In this document: positions 53,103 to 61,750 of the stretch, one piece after another
How positions within the stretch are numbered: the first letter of the stretch is position 1
How the letters are laid out: each line of letters opens with the position of its first letter
Assembly: GCA_026713865.1 (NCBI GenBank)
Contig: JAPONQ010000019.1
Location: 1-64,000, forward strand
Source: Chloroflexota bacterium
GTDB taxonomy: Bacteria; Chloroflexota; Dehalococcoidia; UBA2979
Direction: 5' to 3'
DNA: 64,000 nt
Made by a program: the position numbers and the translations under genes
The notes under the pieces: model-generated
What the model saw: the letters and a program-made list of their open reading frames with translations, nothing else
Database searches by the model: none
Told to the model about the DNA's origin: nothing

Positions 53103-54299
53103 ATGGCGGCCGCACTCGACGGCGTGCGCGTGCTGGAGCTCTTGCCGACGCGCCACGGCGCCTACGCGACCCGCATGCTCGCCGACATGGGAGCGCGGGT
53201 GACGGTCGTGGAGCCCCCCGCGTCCTCCGCGCTCGCGCAGGCGCGATTCGAGCACGAGCTCGACCGCATCACCTACCACTCCCGCAAGGAGAGCGTCGTG
53301 CTCGACATCGAGCGCGAGGAGGCGCTCGGAGCGCTCGGAGCGCTCGAGCGGCTCGCGGCGGAGGCCGACGTCGTCGTGCGGAGCGTCGGCGAGGAGCTCG
53401 CGGAGCGCCTCGGCATCGACGAGGAGAGGCTGCGGGCGGTCAACGGCCCCCTCGTCTACGCGGTCTGCTCCGGCTTCGGTCCGCGGGGCCCCCTGGCGGA
53501 GGCGCCGGGCGCCGACCTCGCGGCGCAGGCAGCCGGCGGCTACATGGCGCGCTCCGGCTTCGAGGGCGATCCGCCGCTTCCCGCCGGCGCCGCGATCGCG
53601 AGCTCGACCGGCGCGATGTACCTCTGCTCGGGCATCCTCGCAGGCCTCGTCCGCGCCGGCCGAAGCGGCGTCGGGGGACGCGTCGACGTCTCACTCTACG
53701 GCGCACAGATCGGCATCCAGTCCTGGGAACTCGACTCGCAGTCGGTGCGCGGCGTCGTCAGCCCCCGTATCGGGCGCGGCCATCCCGACATCAGCGACTA
53801 CACGCTCTGTCACGTCTTCGAGGCGAAGGACGGCTGGATCACCCTGGCCGGGATGGGCTCCCCGCGCTGGGAGGCGCTCTGCGACCTTCTGGGCTTGGCG
53901 GAGCTCAAGGGACAGTTCATGCCCTACGGCGATCGCTCGAAGTGGGTCGTGACGATGGGGGACGTGCTCGAGATCCTCGGCGAGCATTTCCTGCTGCGCA
54001 CCCGCGCGGAGTGGCTGGAGGCGTTCGAGCGCGTGGGCGTGACCGCCGGCTCGGCGCAGACGCACGCGGAGATCCTCGGCGAAGCCCAGGCCCGTACCAA
54101 CGGCTACGTGACCGAGATGGCGCACCCCACACTGGGGGCGATCACCGTCGTCGGCTCGCCGTACGTCTTCGGCGGCGAGCCGACGACGACGCCGCCTGCA
54201 CCGCCGCCGCCCGGCGCCGATACGGAGCGCCGCCTGCAGGAAGTCGGCGTGAGCGCCGACGAGATCGCGGCACTGCGTGCGAAGGGGGTACTCGGATGA
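53103..54299 (+). CDS. CaiB/BaiF CoA-transferase family protein (pair 3, B-type)
   Basis: A 398-residue class III CoA-transferase. N-terminus ALDGVRVLELLPTRHGAYAT; nucleophile Asp in GADLAAQAAGGYMARSGFEG; B-type marker GHPDISDYTLCHVFEAKDGW; C-terminus GVSADEIAALRAKGVLG. The ATG is preceded by GGGAGG about nine bases upstream. Its TGA overlaps the next ATG by 4 bases. Confidence 0.9.
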   Translation: MAAALDGVRVLELLPTRHGAYATRMLADMGARVTVVEPPASSALAQARFEHELDRITYHSRKESVVLDIEREEALGALGALERLAAEADVVVRSVGEELAERLGIDEERLRAVNGPLVYAVCSGFGPRGPLAEAPGADLAAQAAGGYMARSGFEGDPPLPAGAAIASSTGAMYLCSGILAGLVRAGRSGVGGRVDVSLYGAQIGIQSWELDSQSVRGVVSPRIGRGHPDISDYTLCHVFEAKDGWITLAGMGSPRWEALCDLLGLAELKGQFMPYGDRSKWVVTMGDVLEILGEHFLLRTRAEWLEAFERVGVTAGSAQTHAEILGEAQARTNGYVTEMAHPTLGAITVVGSPYVFGGEPTTTPPAPPPPGADTERRLQEVGVSADEIAALRAKGVLG

Positions 54300-55480
54300 G
54301 CCGACCGCTGGCAGGCGTCCGTGTCCTCGACTTCACGATCGCCCAGCAGGGCCCCCACTCGATGATGATGCTCGCGCAGATGGGGGCCGAGGTCATCCGC
54401 GTCGACAGGAGCGGCCCCGGCGCGCCGCCGCCCCGGACGCCGGCGCGCGATCACCACATGGTCGGCTTCTCCTTCGCGCACGCGCTCGGCAAGCGCAGCA
54501 TCGCCGTCGACGTGCGCCGACCCGAGGGTCGGGAGATCGTGCTCCGGCTGGCGGCGACCGCGGATGTCGTCACCAGCAACTTCCGGCCGGGCGTGATGGA
54601 GAAGCTCGGGCTCGGCTTCGATGAGATGCGCGCCGCGAATCCCCGCATCGCCTACGTGACCGGCAGCGGCTGGGGCCGGCTGGGACCCTATCCGCAGCGC
54701 AGCTCCCTCGACATGGCGGCGCAGGCGGCCGGGGGGATGGTCTGGCTCTCCGGCTACGAGGACCGGCCGCCGCAGCCGGCGAGCTGCGCGATCGCCGACC
54801 AGGTGGGCGCCCTCACGCTCTGCACGGCCGCCCTCGCGGCCCTGGTCCGCGCCGATCGCAGCGGCGAGGCCGTCCAGGTGGACACCTCGCTCTACGGAGG
54901 CGGGACCGCCCTCCAGGCGTGGGAGATGAACGCCTCCTCGCTCGCGGGCCGGACCGTCCGATCGGGCGACGGGCACACCGTCCTCCGCCCGCGCGGCGCC
55001 GTCTGGCGGGCGTTCGAGGCGTCGGACGGCTGGCTCACGGTCGCCTGCGAGGACGCCCCGACCTTCACCCGGCTGTGCGACGTGGCGGGCGCACCGGATC
55101 TCGCGGGGAGCTACCCGGACGACGAGGCCCGCGCCTCGCACCTGGAGGCGATCGAGGCCCGCCTCGCCGGCGCGTTCGCGGCGCGTTCCGTGGAGGAGTG
55201 GCTCCGGGCGCTCCGGGCCCGGGACGTGCCGGCGGGCCGCGTGCAGAGCTTCGCCGAGGTGCTCGCCGACCCGCAGGCCCGCGCCAACGGCTACGTCGGC
55301 CGCACGCGGCACCCCGACTTCGGCGAGATCGACGTCGCCGGCCTCCCCATCCTCTTCGAGCGCGACCCGGTCTCGCCGCCGCCGCCGCCGAGGCCCGGCG
55401 CCGACACCGACGCGTTGCTCGCCGAGGTTGGCTACAGTGACGACGGGATCGGGCAGCTGCGCGACGACGGGGTGATCTGA
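54296..55480 (+). CDS. CaiB/BaiF CoA-transferase family protein (pair 3, A-type)
   Basis: A 394-residue class III CoA-transferase. N-terminus PLAGVRVLDFTIAQQGPHSM; nucleophile Asp in SLDMAAQAAGGMVWLSGYED; then FAEVLADPQARANGYVGRTR. The QQGP loop places it with 40435 and 48733. It is coupled to the B-type gene by ATGA. A DUF4389 gene follows 40 bases later. Confidence 0.9.
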   Translation: MSRPLAGVRVLDFTIAQQGPHSMMMLAQMGAEVIRVDRSGPGAPPPRTPARDHHMVGFSFAHALGKRSIAVDVRRPEGREIVLRLAATADVVTSNFRPGVMEKLGLGFDEMRAANPRIAYVTGSGWGRLGPYPQRSSLDMAAQAAGGMVWLSGYEDRPPQPASCAIADQVGALTLCTAALAALVRADRSGEAVQVDTSLYGGGTALQAWEMNASSLAGRTVRSGDGHTVLRPRGAVWRAFEASDGWLTVACEDAPTFTRLCDVAGAPDLAGSYPDDEARASHLEAIEARLAGAFAARSVEEWLRALRARDVPAGRVQSFAEVLADPQARANGYVGRTRHPDFGEIDVAGLPILFERDPVSPPPPPRPGADTDALLAEVGYSDDGIGQLRDDGVI

Positions 55481-55520
55481 CAACCGGCCCGCCTGAGAGG
55501 CGCGTGGGAAGGAGACGACC

Positions 55521-56171
55521 GTGACCATAAGCGAGGGAGCTGCCCCGTACGCGGCGCGCCTGGAGATCGACTACCCGGAACGGCTGGATCGGCTGACCTC
55601 CGTGTTCCGGCTGATCTGGCTGATTCCGATCTTCGTTGTGGCCGGGGTGCTGGCCGGTAGCGGCAGCCAGTGGGTGGTGACGAACTCGGGTGAGTGGGTC
55701 CAGGGATCGGCCGTCGGCATCGGCGGCGGACTCTTCCTCGCGACGCTCCTGATGATCCTCTTCCGCCGACGCTATCCCCGGTGGTGGTTCGACTTCCACG
55801 TCGAGCTCACGCGCTTCAGCGCGAGGATCTCCGCCTACGCCGGCCTGCTGACGGATCGATACCCCTCCACGACCGACGAGCAGTCCGTGCACCTCGACAT
55901 CGACTATCCGGACGCGGGGCGCGACCTCAACCGCTGGCTGCCGCTCGTCAAGTGGCTGCTGGCCCTCCCGCACTGGATCATCCTCGGCGTCCTGTCTGTG
56001 CTCGCGATGTTCGCGGTCGTGATCGCCTGGTTCGCGATCCTGTTCACGGGGCGCTACCCGCGCCGACTCTTCGACTTCGTCGTCGGGGTCTCACGGTGGG
56101 GGCTCCGCGCGTGGGCCTACAGCTTCCTGCTCGTGACCGACCGCTACCCGCCGTTCCGGCTCGGGGCGTAG
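55521..56171 (+). CDS. DUF4389 family membrane protein
   Basis: A 216-residue membrane protein of unknown function with two DUF4389-like halves. Each half carries an ARLEIDYPERLDRLTSVFRL / VHLDIDYPDAGRDLNRWL segment and a (W/L)FDF motif, followed by helices (LIWLIPIFVVAGVLAG; GGLFLATLLMILF; LPHWIILGVLSVLAMFAVVI). The halves end in similar TDRYPS and TDRYPP motifs, pointing to an internal duplication. The GTG start follows AAGGAGACGACC. Confidence 0.85.
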   Translation: MTISEGAAPYAARLEIDYPERLDRLTSVFRLIWLIPIFVVAGVLAGSGSQWVVTNSGEWVQGSAVGIGGGLFLATLLMILFRRRYPRWWFDFHVELTRFSARISAYAGLLTDRYPSTTDEQSVHLDIDYPDAGRDLNRWLPLVKWLLALPHWIILGVLSVLAMFAVVIAWFAILFTGRYPRRLFDFVVGVSRWGLRAWAYSFLLVTDRYPPFRLGA

Positions 56172-56293
56172 ATGAGTCATGCTCGCCGCCGCTGCCGCGC
56201 GGCGGCTGGGCGCGGAGTCGGCGAAGGGGCCACGCCCGGCCGCGGGACGCCGGGGCCCGCCCTGCGAAGCCGCGACCGTGACGTGAGATCGCC

Positions 56294-57283
56294 GTGAGCG
56301 AGGAAGGGCAGCAGCCGGCTGCGGAGCAGAGCCCGGCCCCGCGCCCCGAGCCGGAGTCGGACACGGGGACACCGCCGGAGCCGGCTTCTGGAGAGTCCGC
56401 CCCGGCGCCGGCGCGCCCCGCCTGGTCCTACTTCCTCACGCCCGCCGCGGTGCTGCTGGGGGCGGCCGCCATCATCGCCGCCGTCGTCCTCACCGATCGT
56501 GGCGGCGAACCCGATTCCGCGGACTCCCTCGCTCCCGCTCTCGAGTCGCTCTCCGCCACAGCCGGCTCGCTCTCAAGCACGGCCCGATCGCTCGCCGAGG
56601 CCGCGGACGCCCTCGCCGCCGGCACCCAGGCGAGCCTCACGGCCCCGGGCACGCCGGCCACGCTGCGCGACGCGGTGACCGGCTATGCGGCGCTGCTCGG
56701 TCTCGACGTCGGCCTCTTCGATCAGTGCCTGCAGCAGGCGGCGCCCTATGAGGCGATCAGCGCGCAGCTCCAGATCGGCGTCGCACTCGGTATCAGCGCC
56801 ACGCCCACCTTCTTCATCAACAACAAGCTGGTAGCCGGCGCGCAGCCGGCCTCCGTCTTCGCCGAGGTGATAGCGGCCGAGCTCGCGGGCTCCCCGACCA
56901 GCATCGACGAGTACTCCCCGGCGATCCGGCAGCTGGCCGAGCGGGATCCCCCGAGCTTCGTGATCCACGCCGAGCGGCCCGACCTGACCGGCGCCTTCAT
57001 CGAGGGCAACCCCGACGCCGCGGTCGTGATCGTCGAGTTCAGCGATTTCCAGTGTCCCTTCTGCCAGCGCTGGTACTACGACACGCTGCCGGAGGTGCGC
57101 TCGCTCGTGGGCGACGACGTCGCGCTCGCCTTCGCCCACTTCCCGCTTACGCAGATCCATCCCAACGCGGCCGGCGCTCACGTCGCCGCCGAGTGCGCGG
57201 GAGCCCAGGATCGCTTCTGGGAGATGCACGACCTCCTCTTCGAGCAGCAGGAGGAGTGGGCCGACCTGCCGGCGATCGGCTGA
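56294..57283 (+). CDS. membrane-anchored DsbA/thioredoxin_4-like protein with permuted halves
   Basis: A 329-residue protein: disordered Pro/Glu-rich N-terminus, one transmembrane helix (residues ~46-66), a Ser/Ala/Leu coiled segment, then two thioredoxin_4 pieces in reversed order. Residues ~121-190 match the C-terminal half of DsbA-like proteins, with the cis-Pro strand ATPTFFINNK (P171). Residues ~235-329 match the N-terminal half, with EFSDFQCPFCQRWYYDTLP (C254-P-F-C257) and AECAGAQDRFWEMHDLLFEQ, and the protein ends where the helical insert would continue. One copy of each half is present, as in a circular permutation. No DsbA-like sequence follows the stop in any frame. The GTG start is tentative. 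An extracytoplasmic disulfide role is likely. Confidence 0.85.
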   Translation: MSEEGQQPAAEQSPAPRPEPESDTGTPPEPASGESAPAPARPAWSYFLTPAAVLLGAAAIIAAVVLTDRGGEPDSADSLAPALESLSATAGSLSSTARSLAEAADALAAGTQASLTAPGTPATLRDAVTGYAALLGLDVGLFDQCLQQAAPYEAISAQLQIGVALGISATPTFFINNKLVAGAQPASVFAEVIAAELAGSPTSIDEYSPAIRQLAERDPPSFVIHAERPDLTGAFIEGNPDAAVVIVEFSDFQCPFCQRWYYDTLPEVRSLVGDDVALAFAHFPLTQIHPNAAGAHVAAECAGAQDRFWEMHDLLFEQQEEWADLPAIG

Positions 57284-57420
57284 CCGGCAGCCGGCCCCTC
57301 GCTGCTCGACCGCGGAAGCCGGCGCGGGGGGCGGCGGTTGCCGCGCGCCGGCCTGCGGCCGCATCCTGGCTCCGATCCGCCGGACCCGGGGCCGCGCGGG
57401 CGGGAAAGGAGGCCGGGCCG

Positions 57421-58320
57421 GTGGACTTCGACCGCGAGCACGACGCACTGGTTCGCGCCGCGGCCTTCGCCTGGCTCGACCAGCTCGAAGCGGTGCACGG
57501 CGACGTCCTGCCGTGGAGCGCGCTCCGGGGCGGCTTCCCGTTCCGCGGCGAGCGCGTCCACGTGGTGAGCCCGCAGGGAATCTTCACGCCGCGGATCCTC
57601 CAGGCGCCGCTCTCCATCCGCACGAGCCACGACGGTCCCTACGACGACGAGCTCGGGCCATCCGGCCTCGTCCGCTACATGCACCGCGGCGAAGATCCCG
57701 CGCACCGCGACAACAAGGGACTGCGACTCGCGATGGAGCAAGGCCTCCCGCTCGTCTACTTCGTCGCCATCGCGAAGGGCCGTTACCAGGCGCTGCGCCC
57801 GGCGCACGTGGCGAGGGAGTCGCGCCGTGACCTCTGCTTCTGGATCGACCCCACAGGAGCCGGCTCCGCCTTCGCCTTCCGGGACGCGCCCGACATCCGC
57901 GCCTACGCCACCACGCAGGCGCTCCAGCGCCTGCACCAGGGCCGCTTCCGCGAGCGCGTGCTCGACGCCTACCGCGAGCGCTGCGCCTTCTGCAGCCTCC
58001 GCCGCCGGGAGCTGCTCGACGCCGCCCACATCATCCCCGACAGCGAGCCCGGCGGCGTCGCGGAGGTGCGGAACGGCATCGCGCTCTGCCGCCTTCACCA
58101 CGCCACCTTCGATCGGCACGTCGTCGGCGTGCGGCCGCGCGATCACGTCATCACCGTGCGGCGCGACGTGATGGACGAGGAGGACGGTCCGACGCTCCGC
58201 TACGCCATCCAGGGGCTCGACGGGAAGCCGATGGCGCTGCCGCGCCGCGCCGGCGACCGGCCGGAGCAGGGGTTCCTCGAGACCCGATACCGGCGCTTCT
58301 TGGCGGTCGCTCCGCCCTGA
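57421..58320 (+). CDS. HNH endonuclease domain protein
   Basis: A 299-residue protein. The C-terminal HNH module is complete: CAFCSLRRRELLDAAHIIP, then the Asn and Cys in VRNGIALCRLHHATFDRHVV. The N-terminal ~190 residues (VSPQGIFTPRILQAPLSIRT, DNKGLRLAMEQGLPLVYFVA, then KGRYQALRPAHV) look like a PUA/SRA-type recognition fold, as in modification-dependent restriction enzymes. That assignment is an inference. The GTG start has a very strong Shine-Dalgarno (AAAGGAGG, 8 bases). No methylase or other defence gene is adjacent. Confidence 0.82.
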   Translation: MDFDREHDALVRAAAFAWLDQLEAVHGDVLPWSALRGGFPFRGERVHVVSPQGIFTPRILQAPLSIRTSHDGPYDDELGPSGLVRYMHRGEDPAHRDNKGLRLAMEQGLPLVYFVAIAKGRYQALRPAHVARESRRDLCFWIDPTGAGSAFAFRDAPDIRAYATTQALQRLHQGRFRERVLDAYRERCAFCSLRRRELLDAAHIIPDSEPGGVAEVRNGIALCRLHHATFDRHVVGVRPRDHVITVRRDVMDEEDGPTLRYAIQGLDGKPMALPRRAGDRPEQGFLETRYRRFLAVAPP

Positions 58321-58327
58321 GGGCGCC

Positions 58328-58344
58328 CCGGCGTGAAGCGCCGG
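58328..58344. terminator. hairpin after the HNH gene
   Basis: CCGGCG-TGAAG-CGCCGG, a perfect 6-bp stem 8 bases after the HNH stop. No T-run. It also lies 3' of the minus-strand tRNA. Confidence 0.4.
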
Positions 58345-58383
58345 CGGCCCGCGGGCGCGCCGACGTCGCGAACGAGAGAGGGG

Positions 58384-58459
58384 TGGTGCCGAGGGCCGGA
58401 ATCGAACCGGCGACACCACGATTTTCAGTCGTGTGCTCTACCGACTGAGCTACCTCGGC
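58384..58459 (-). tRNA. tRNA-Phe (GAA)
   Basis: A 76-base cloverleaf with a 7-bp acceptor (GCCGAGG/CCTCGGC), D-arm GCTCAGTCGGTAGAGC, anticodon arm CACGA-CTGAAAA-TCGTG with anticodon GAA at 58434-58436, T-arm GCCGG-TTCGATT-CCGGC and discriminator A. The 3' CCA is encoded in the DNA. Confidence 0.98.
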
Positions 58460-58468
58460 GTAGCGCTG

Positions 58469-58474
58469 AATGTA
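58469..58474 (-). promoter_or_regulatory. -10 element (TACATT) for tRNA-Phe
   Basis: TACATT on the minus strand, about 10 bases before the mature 5' end. No clear -35. Confidence 0.4.
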
Positions 58475-58528
58475 GCGAGTGGCGGCGGTCCGGGCCAGCG
58501 CGCCCCCGGGGCGAGGAGCGGAGCGGCC

Positions 58529-59116
58529 TCAGCGCCAGATCATCGCCCGGCGCGCGGCCTGCTGCTCGCCGGCGCTCCGCTCCGCCCAGCGCTCGAGGAA
58601 GCCGGCCCCGACCCGCGTCCGGGCGTCGGCCCAGCGCATCGGGAGGCGCCGCTCGCCCCCCTCCCCCAGCCGCTCGCGCCCGCGCACGGCGACCAGGTAG
58701 GCCGTCGAGTCCCCCAGGCCGGCGCTCTCCAGCACCTCGCAGGCGAGGTAGCCCACGCCGCCCGGAAAGAGCGGGTCGCCCTGCTGAGTCGTCCCCACCG
58801 CCAGTCCGGCGAGCTTCTCGCCGTCCCGTCCGGATCGCAGTCCGAGCGGCTCGAGCAGCTCCAGCTGCTCCTCCGCCAGGAGCGTCACGGCGAGCGTGCC
58901 CGAGCGGGCGATCAGGTCGTGGGTGAAGGTGGTGCGGCTCAGGACGACGAGCAGCCGCGGCCGCTCGGGGACGATCGATGCCCCGAAGACGGAGACGCAG
59001 ATCTGCGCGTTGAGCCGGCCGGACGCGTCGTGGCTCCCCACGGCGCAGAGCGGAGCCCAGAACTCCGAGAGCAGGTCGGGCGCCCCGGGGCCGCCGGGGC
59101 GCCCGGCCGCGCTCAC
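58529..59116 (-). CDS. flavin reductase-like domain protein
   Basis: A 195-residue protein of the FMN-binding split-barrel flavin reductase family (FWAPLCAVGSHDASGRLNAQ, ARSGTLAVTLLAEEQLELLE, YLACEVLESAGLGDSTAYLV). It may supply reduced flavin, for instance to the LLM oxidoreductases elsewhere in the window, but this is inference. The GTG start overlaps the hisN stop by 4 bases, so it is the last gene of the histidine operon. Confidence 0.82.
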   Translation of the reverse strand: MSAAGRPGGPGAPDLLSEFWAPLCAVGSHDASGRLNAQICVSVFGASIVPERPRLLVVLSRTTFTHDLIARSGTLAVTLLAEEQLELLEPLGLRSGRDGEKLAGLAVGTTQQGDPLFPGGVGYLACEVLESAGLGDSTAYLVAVRGRERLGEGGERRLPMRWADARTRVGAGFLERWAERSAGEQQAARRAMIWR

Positions 59117-59964
59117 GGCGTGGCGCCGAGATCCGCCGGGCGGCGAGGAGGCCGCTCCTCGCCCCGGAGCACGCGCAGCGCCGCCTCGTGCAGGGCGCCG
59201 TTCGAGCTGATGGCGTGGCCGATCCCGAGATCCGCGCGCCCGTCGACGTCGCTGAGCCGCCCTCCGGCCTCCTCCAGGATCGGCACCAGCGCGGCGATGT
59301 CCCACGCGGCGATCGCCGGGTCGAGCATCAGCTCGGCCGAGCCCTCCGCGACGAGCAGGTGACCCCAGAAATCGCCGTAGCCGCGCTGGCGCCAGCTCGC
59401 CTCGAGCAGCAGCGGGGCGCGGCCCTCCCACGCCCGCATCGCCAGCCGGTAGGAGCCGAAGATCACCTGCGCGTCCTCGAGGCGGTCGACCGCCGAGACG
59501 CCGATCCGCTCCCCGCCGCGCGCTGCGCCGCGTCCCTCGAAGGAGCGGCTGCGGTAGGCCCCGAGCCCCCGTCCCGCCCACCAGCGCCCGCCGAGCGCGG
59601 GCGCCGACGCCACGCCGAGCTCCATGGCGCCGCCGCGCTCGCAGGCGATGAGCGTGCCCCACACCGGGACGCCCCGCGCGAACGAGTGCGTCCCGTCGAT
59701 GGGGTCGAGGATCCAGCGGGCCGGCGCCTCCGGCGCTCCGCCCAGTCCCTCCTCCTCGCCGAGCACGGCGTGATCGGGGAAGCGCCTCGCGATGCGCGTC
59801 CGGAGCTCGCGCTCGGCCGCCTCGTCGGCCTCCGTCACCAGCGTCCCGTCCGGCTTGCGGCGCACCGCCGCGCCGCCCCGGAAGGCCCCGAGCGTCAGGG
59901 CGTCGGCGGCGTCGGCCAGCTCGAGCGCGAACGAGAGCAGCTCGCGGGTCGACGGCTCGCTCAC
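59113..59964 (-). CDS. hisN: histidinol-phosphatase, inositol-monophosphatase type
   Basis: Dephosphorylates histidinol phosphate. The 283-residue protein has the metal-binding motifs of the IMPase superfamily: [28 protein letters not shown] and [19 protein letters not shown]. The general family also includes inositol phosphatases; the HisN call rests on the overlapping hisB-hisN arrangement. GTG 59964 overlaps the hisB stop (GTGA). Confidence 0.88.
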   Translation of the reverse strand: MSEPSTRELLSFALELADAADALTLGAFRGGAAVRRKPDGTLVTEADEAAERELRTRIARRFPDHAVLGEEEGLGGAPEAPARWILDPIDGTHSFARGVPVWGTLIACERGGAMELGVASAPALGGRWWAGRGLGAYRSRSFEGRGAARGGERIGVSAVDRLEDAQVIFGSYRLAMRAWEGRAPLLLEASWRQRGYGDFWGHLLVAEGSAELMLDPAIAAWDIAALVPILEEAGGRLSDVDGRADLGIGHAISSNGALHEAALRVLRGEERPPRRPADLGATP

Positions 59965-60584
59965 GCGGTGAGGGTTCCCTTCGTGGACGGGACCTGGCCG
60001 GCGAGGCGCTCGTCGACGCGCGTGGCGGCGTCGAGGGCGCGCCCGAGCGCCTTCATCGCCGCCTCGGCGACGTGGTGGTCGTTCGCGCCGGCGAGCTGTC
60101 GCACGTGCAGGGTCGCGCGCGCCCCCACGGCGAAGGAGCCGAGCACGTGCGGCACGAGCTCGGTCGGCGCCTCCCCGATCCGCTCGCCCGTGAACTCGAG
60201 ATCGACGGCGGCGTAGGGGCGCCCGGAGAGATCCACCACCACCTGCACGAGAGCCTCGTCCAGGGGCACGGTGGCGTCGCCCATGCGCACGATCCCCGCG
60301 CGCTCCCCGAGCGCGCGGTCGAAGGCCTGCCCGAGCGCGAGCGCGGCGTCCTCCATGGTGTGGTGCGCATCGACCTCGAGATCGCCCTCGGCGCGGAGAT
60401 CGAGATCGAAGCGGCCGTGCCGCGCGAAGGCCTCGAGCATGTGATCGAGGAAGCCCACGCCCGTCTCCGCCGACGCCGACCCCGAGCCGTCCACGTCGAG
60501 CTCGACCCGGACCCGCGTCTCGGCCGTCTCCCGCTCGAGCGAAGCCCGGCGTCCCTGCCCCTCCGCCTGATCCTGCTGCGTCAT
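59961..60584 (-). CDS. hisB: imidazoleglycerol-phosphate dehydratase
   Basis: Converts imidazoleglycerol phosphate to imidazoleacetol phosphate. The 207-residue product is a stand-alone HisB dehydratase with the two metal-binding His clusters: [20 protein letters not shown] and, near the end, [19 protein letters not shown]; also [20 protein letters not shown]. The ATG overlaps the hisC stop by ATGA. The phosphatase is encoded separately (hisN), as in many non-enteric bacteria. Confidence 0.96.
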   Translation of the reverse strand: MTQQDQAEGQGRRASLERETAETRVRVELDVDGSGSASAETGVGFLDHMLEAFARHGRFDLDLRAEGDLEVDAHHTMEDAALALGQAFDRALGERAGIVRMGDATVPLDEALVQVVVDLSGRPYAAVDLEFTGERIGEAPTELVPHVLGSFAVGARATLHVRQLAGANDHHVAEAAMKALGRALDAATRVDERLAGQVPSTKGTLTA

Positions 60585-61750
60585 CGCCCGCCCTCCGTCC
60601 CTCCCAGCTCGCCCGAGGCGGCCGCCTCGTCGATTGCGGCGAGCAGCGCGTCGGTCTCCCCGGCCCGCCCCGCCGAGATGCGCACACAGCGCCCGAGGCG
60701 CGGCGACGCGAAGTGCCGCACCAGCACGCCGCGGCGGCGGAGCGCCTCGTAGAGCCGGCGCCCGGCATCCGCGGGCGGCGGCCCTCCTGCCGGCGCGGCC
60801 GTGGCCTCGACCAGCACGAAGTTCGCGGCAGACGGGTGGGGGTGGAGCCACCCCGTCTCCGCGAGCGCCGCGGCCATCCGCTCGCGCTCGGCGACGAGCG
60901 CGCAGGCCCGCTCGTCGAGCAGGGCCCGATCCTCCAGGCTCGCGAGCGCGGCCGCCTCCGCCGCGACGCTCACCGAGTACGGCTGCTTCACCACCATCAG
61001 CGTCTCGGCGAGCGGCGCCGGCATCGCCGCGTAGCCGACGCGCATCCCGGCGAGGCCGCCCCACTTGCTGAAGGTCCGCAGCACGACGAGCGGGGCGCCC
61101 GCGGCCGCCTCCTCCGCCATCGAGCGCTCCTTCGTGAACTCGATGTAGGCCTCGTCGAGCAGCAGCAGCGCCCCGCTCTCCAGCAGCGACTCCAGCAGCT
61201 CCCGGGGCGCCGACCCGCCGGTCGGGTTGTTGGGGGAGGCGAGCGCGACGAGCTTCGCCCGCCTCGCCTCGGCGAGCAGCGCCTCCGGGTCAAGCGACCA
61301 GTCCGGGAGCCGCGGCACTTCCACCACCTCGGCGCCGACCTGCCCGGCGTCGAAGGCGTACATGCCGAAGGTGGGCGGCGCGATCACGACGCGGTCGCCC
61401 GGCCCCACCACGCAGCGGATGACGAGGTCGATGAGCTCGTCGGAGCCGGCGCCGGCCACGACCGACTCGGGCGCGACGCCGAGGTGCGCCGCCAGCGCCT
61501 CGCGCAGGCGCCGCTGCTCGGGGTCGGGATAGCGGTGGGGGGTCACCGCGCCCAGCGCCCGCCGCGCGGCGGGCGAGGCTCCTTCGGGGTTCTCGTTGCC
61601 GTCGAGCTTCACCAGGCGCTCCGGGTCGAGGCCGTAGCGCGCCGCGACCTGCCGCACCGACTCGATCGCCGCGTAGGGCTCGACGGCGCGCAGCTGCGGG
61701 CGCAGCAGGCGCCGCACGTCGTCGGGCGTTGGGCCCGCGGTCCCGCCCAT
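60581..61750 (-). CDS. hisC: histidinol-phosphate aminotransferase
   Basis: PLP enzyme making histidinol phosphate. The 389-residue fold-type I aminotransferase has [50 protein letters not shown] and the PLP-Lys region [23 protein letters not shown] 61750 overlaps the hisD stop by one base; a GTG three bases earlier is an alternative. Confidence 0.95.
   Translation of the reverse strand: MGGTAGPTPDDVRRLLRPQLRAVEPYAAIESVRQVAARYGLDPERLVKLDGNENPEGASPAARRALGAVTPHRYPDPEQRRLREALAAHLGVAPESVVAGAGSDELIDLVIRCVVGPGDRVVIAPPTFGMYAFDAGQVGAEVVEVPRLPDWSLDPEALLAEARRAKLVALASPNNPTGGSAPRELLESLLESGALLLLDEAYIEFTKERSMAEEAAAGAPLVVLRTFSKWGGLAGMRVGYAAMPAPLAETLMVVKQPYSVSVAAEAAALASLEDRALLDERACALVAERERMAAALAETGWLHPHPSAANFVLVEATAAPAGGPPPADAGRRLYEALRRRGVLVRHFASPRLGRCVRISAGRAGETDALLAAIDEAAASGELGGTEGGR

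Noticed and set aside
57284-57420. Continuation of the DsbA-like domain after a frameshift
   Set aside because: Translation of this stretch in the three forward frames gives no DsbA-like sequence, so a simple frameshift does not explain the permuted order.
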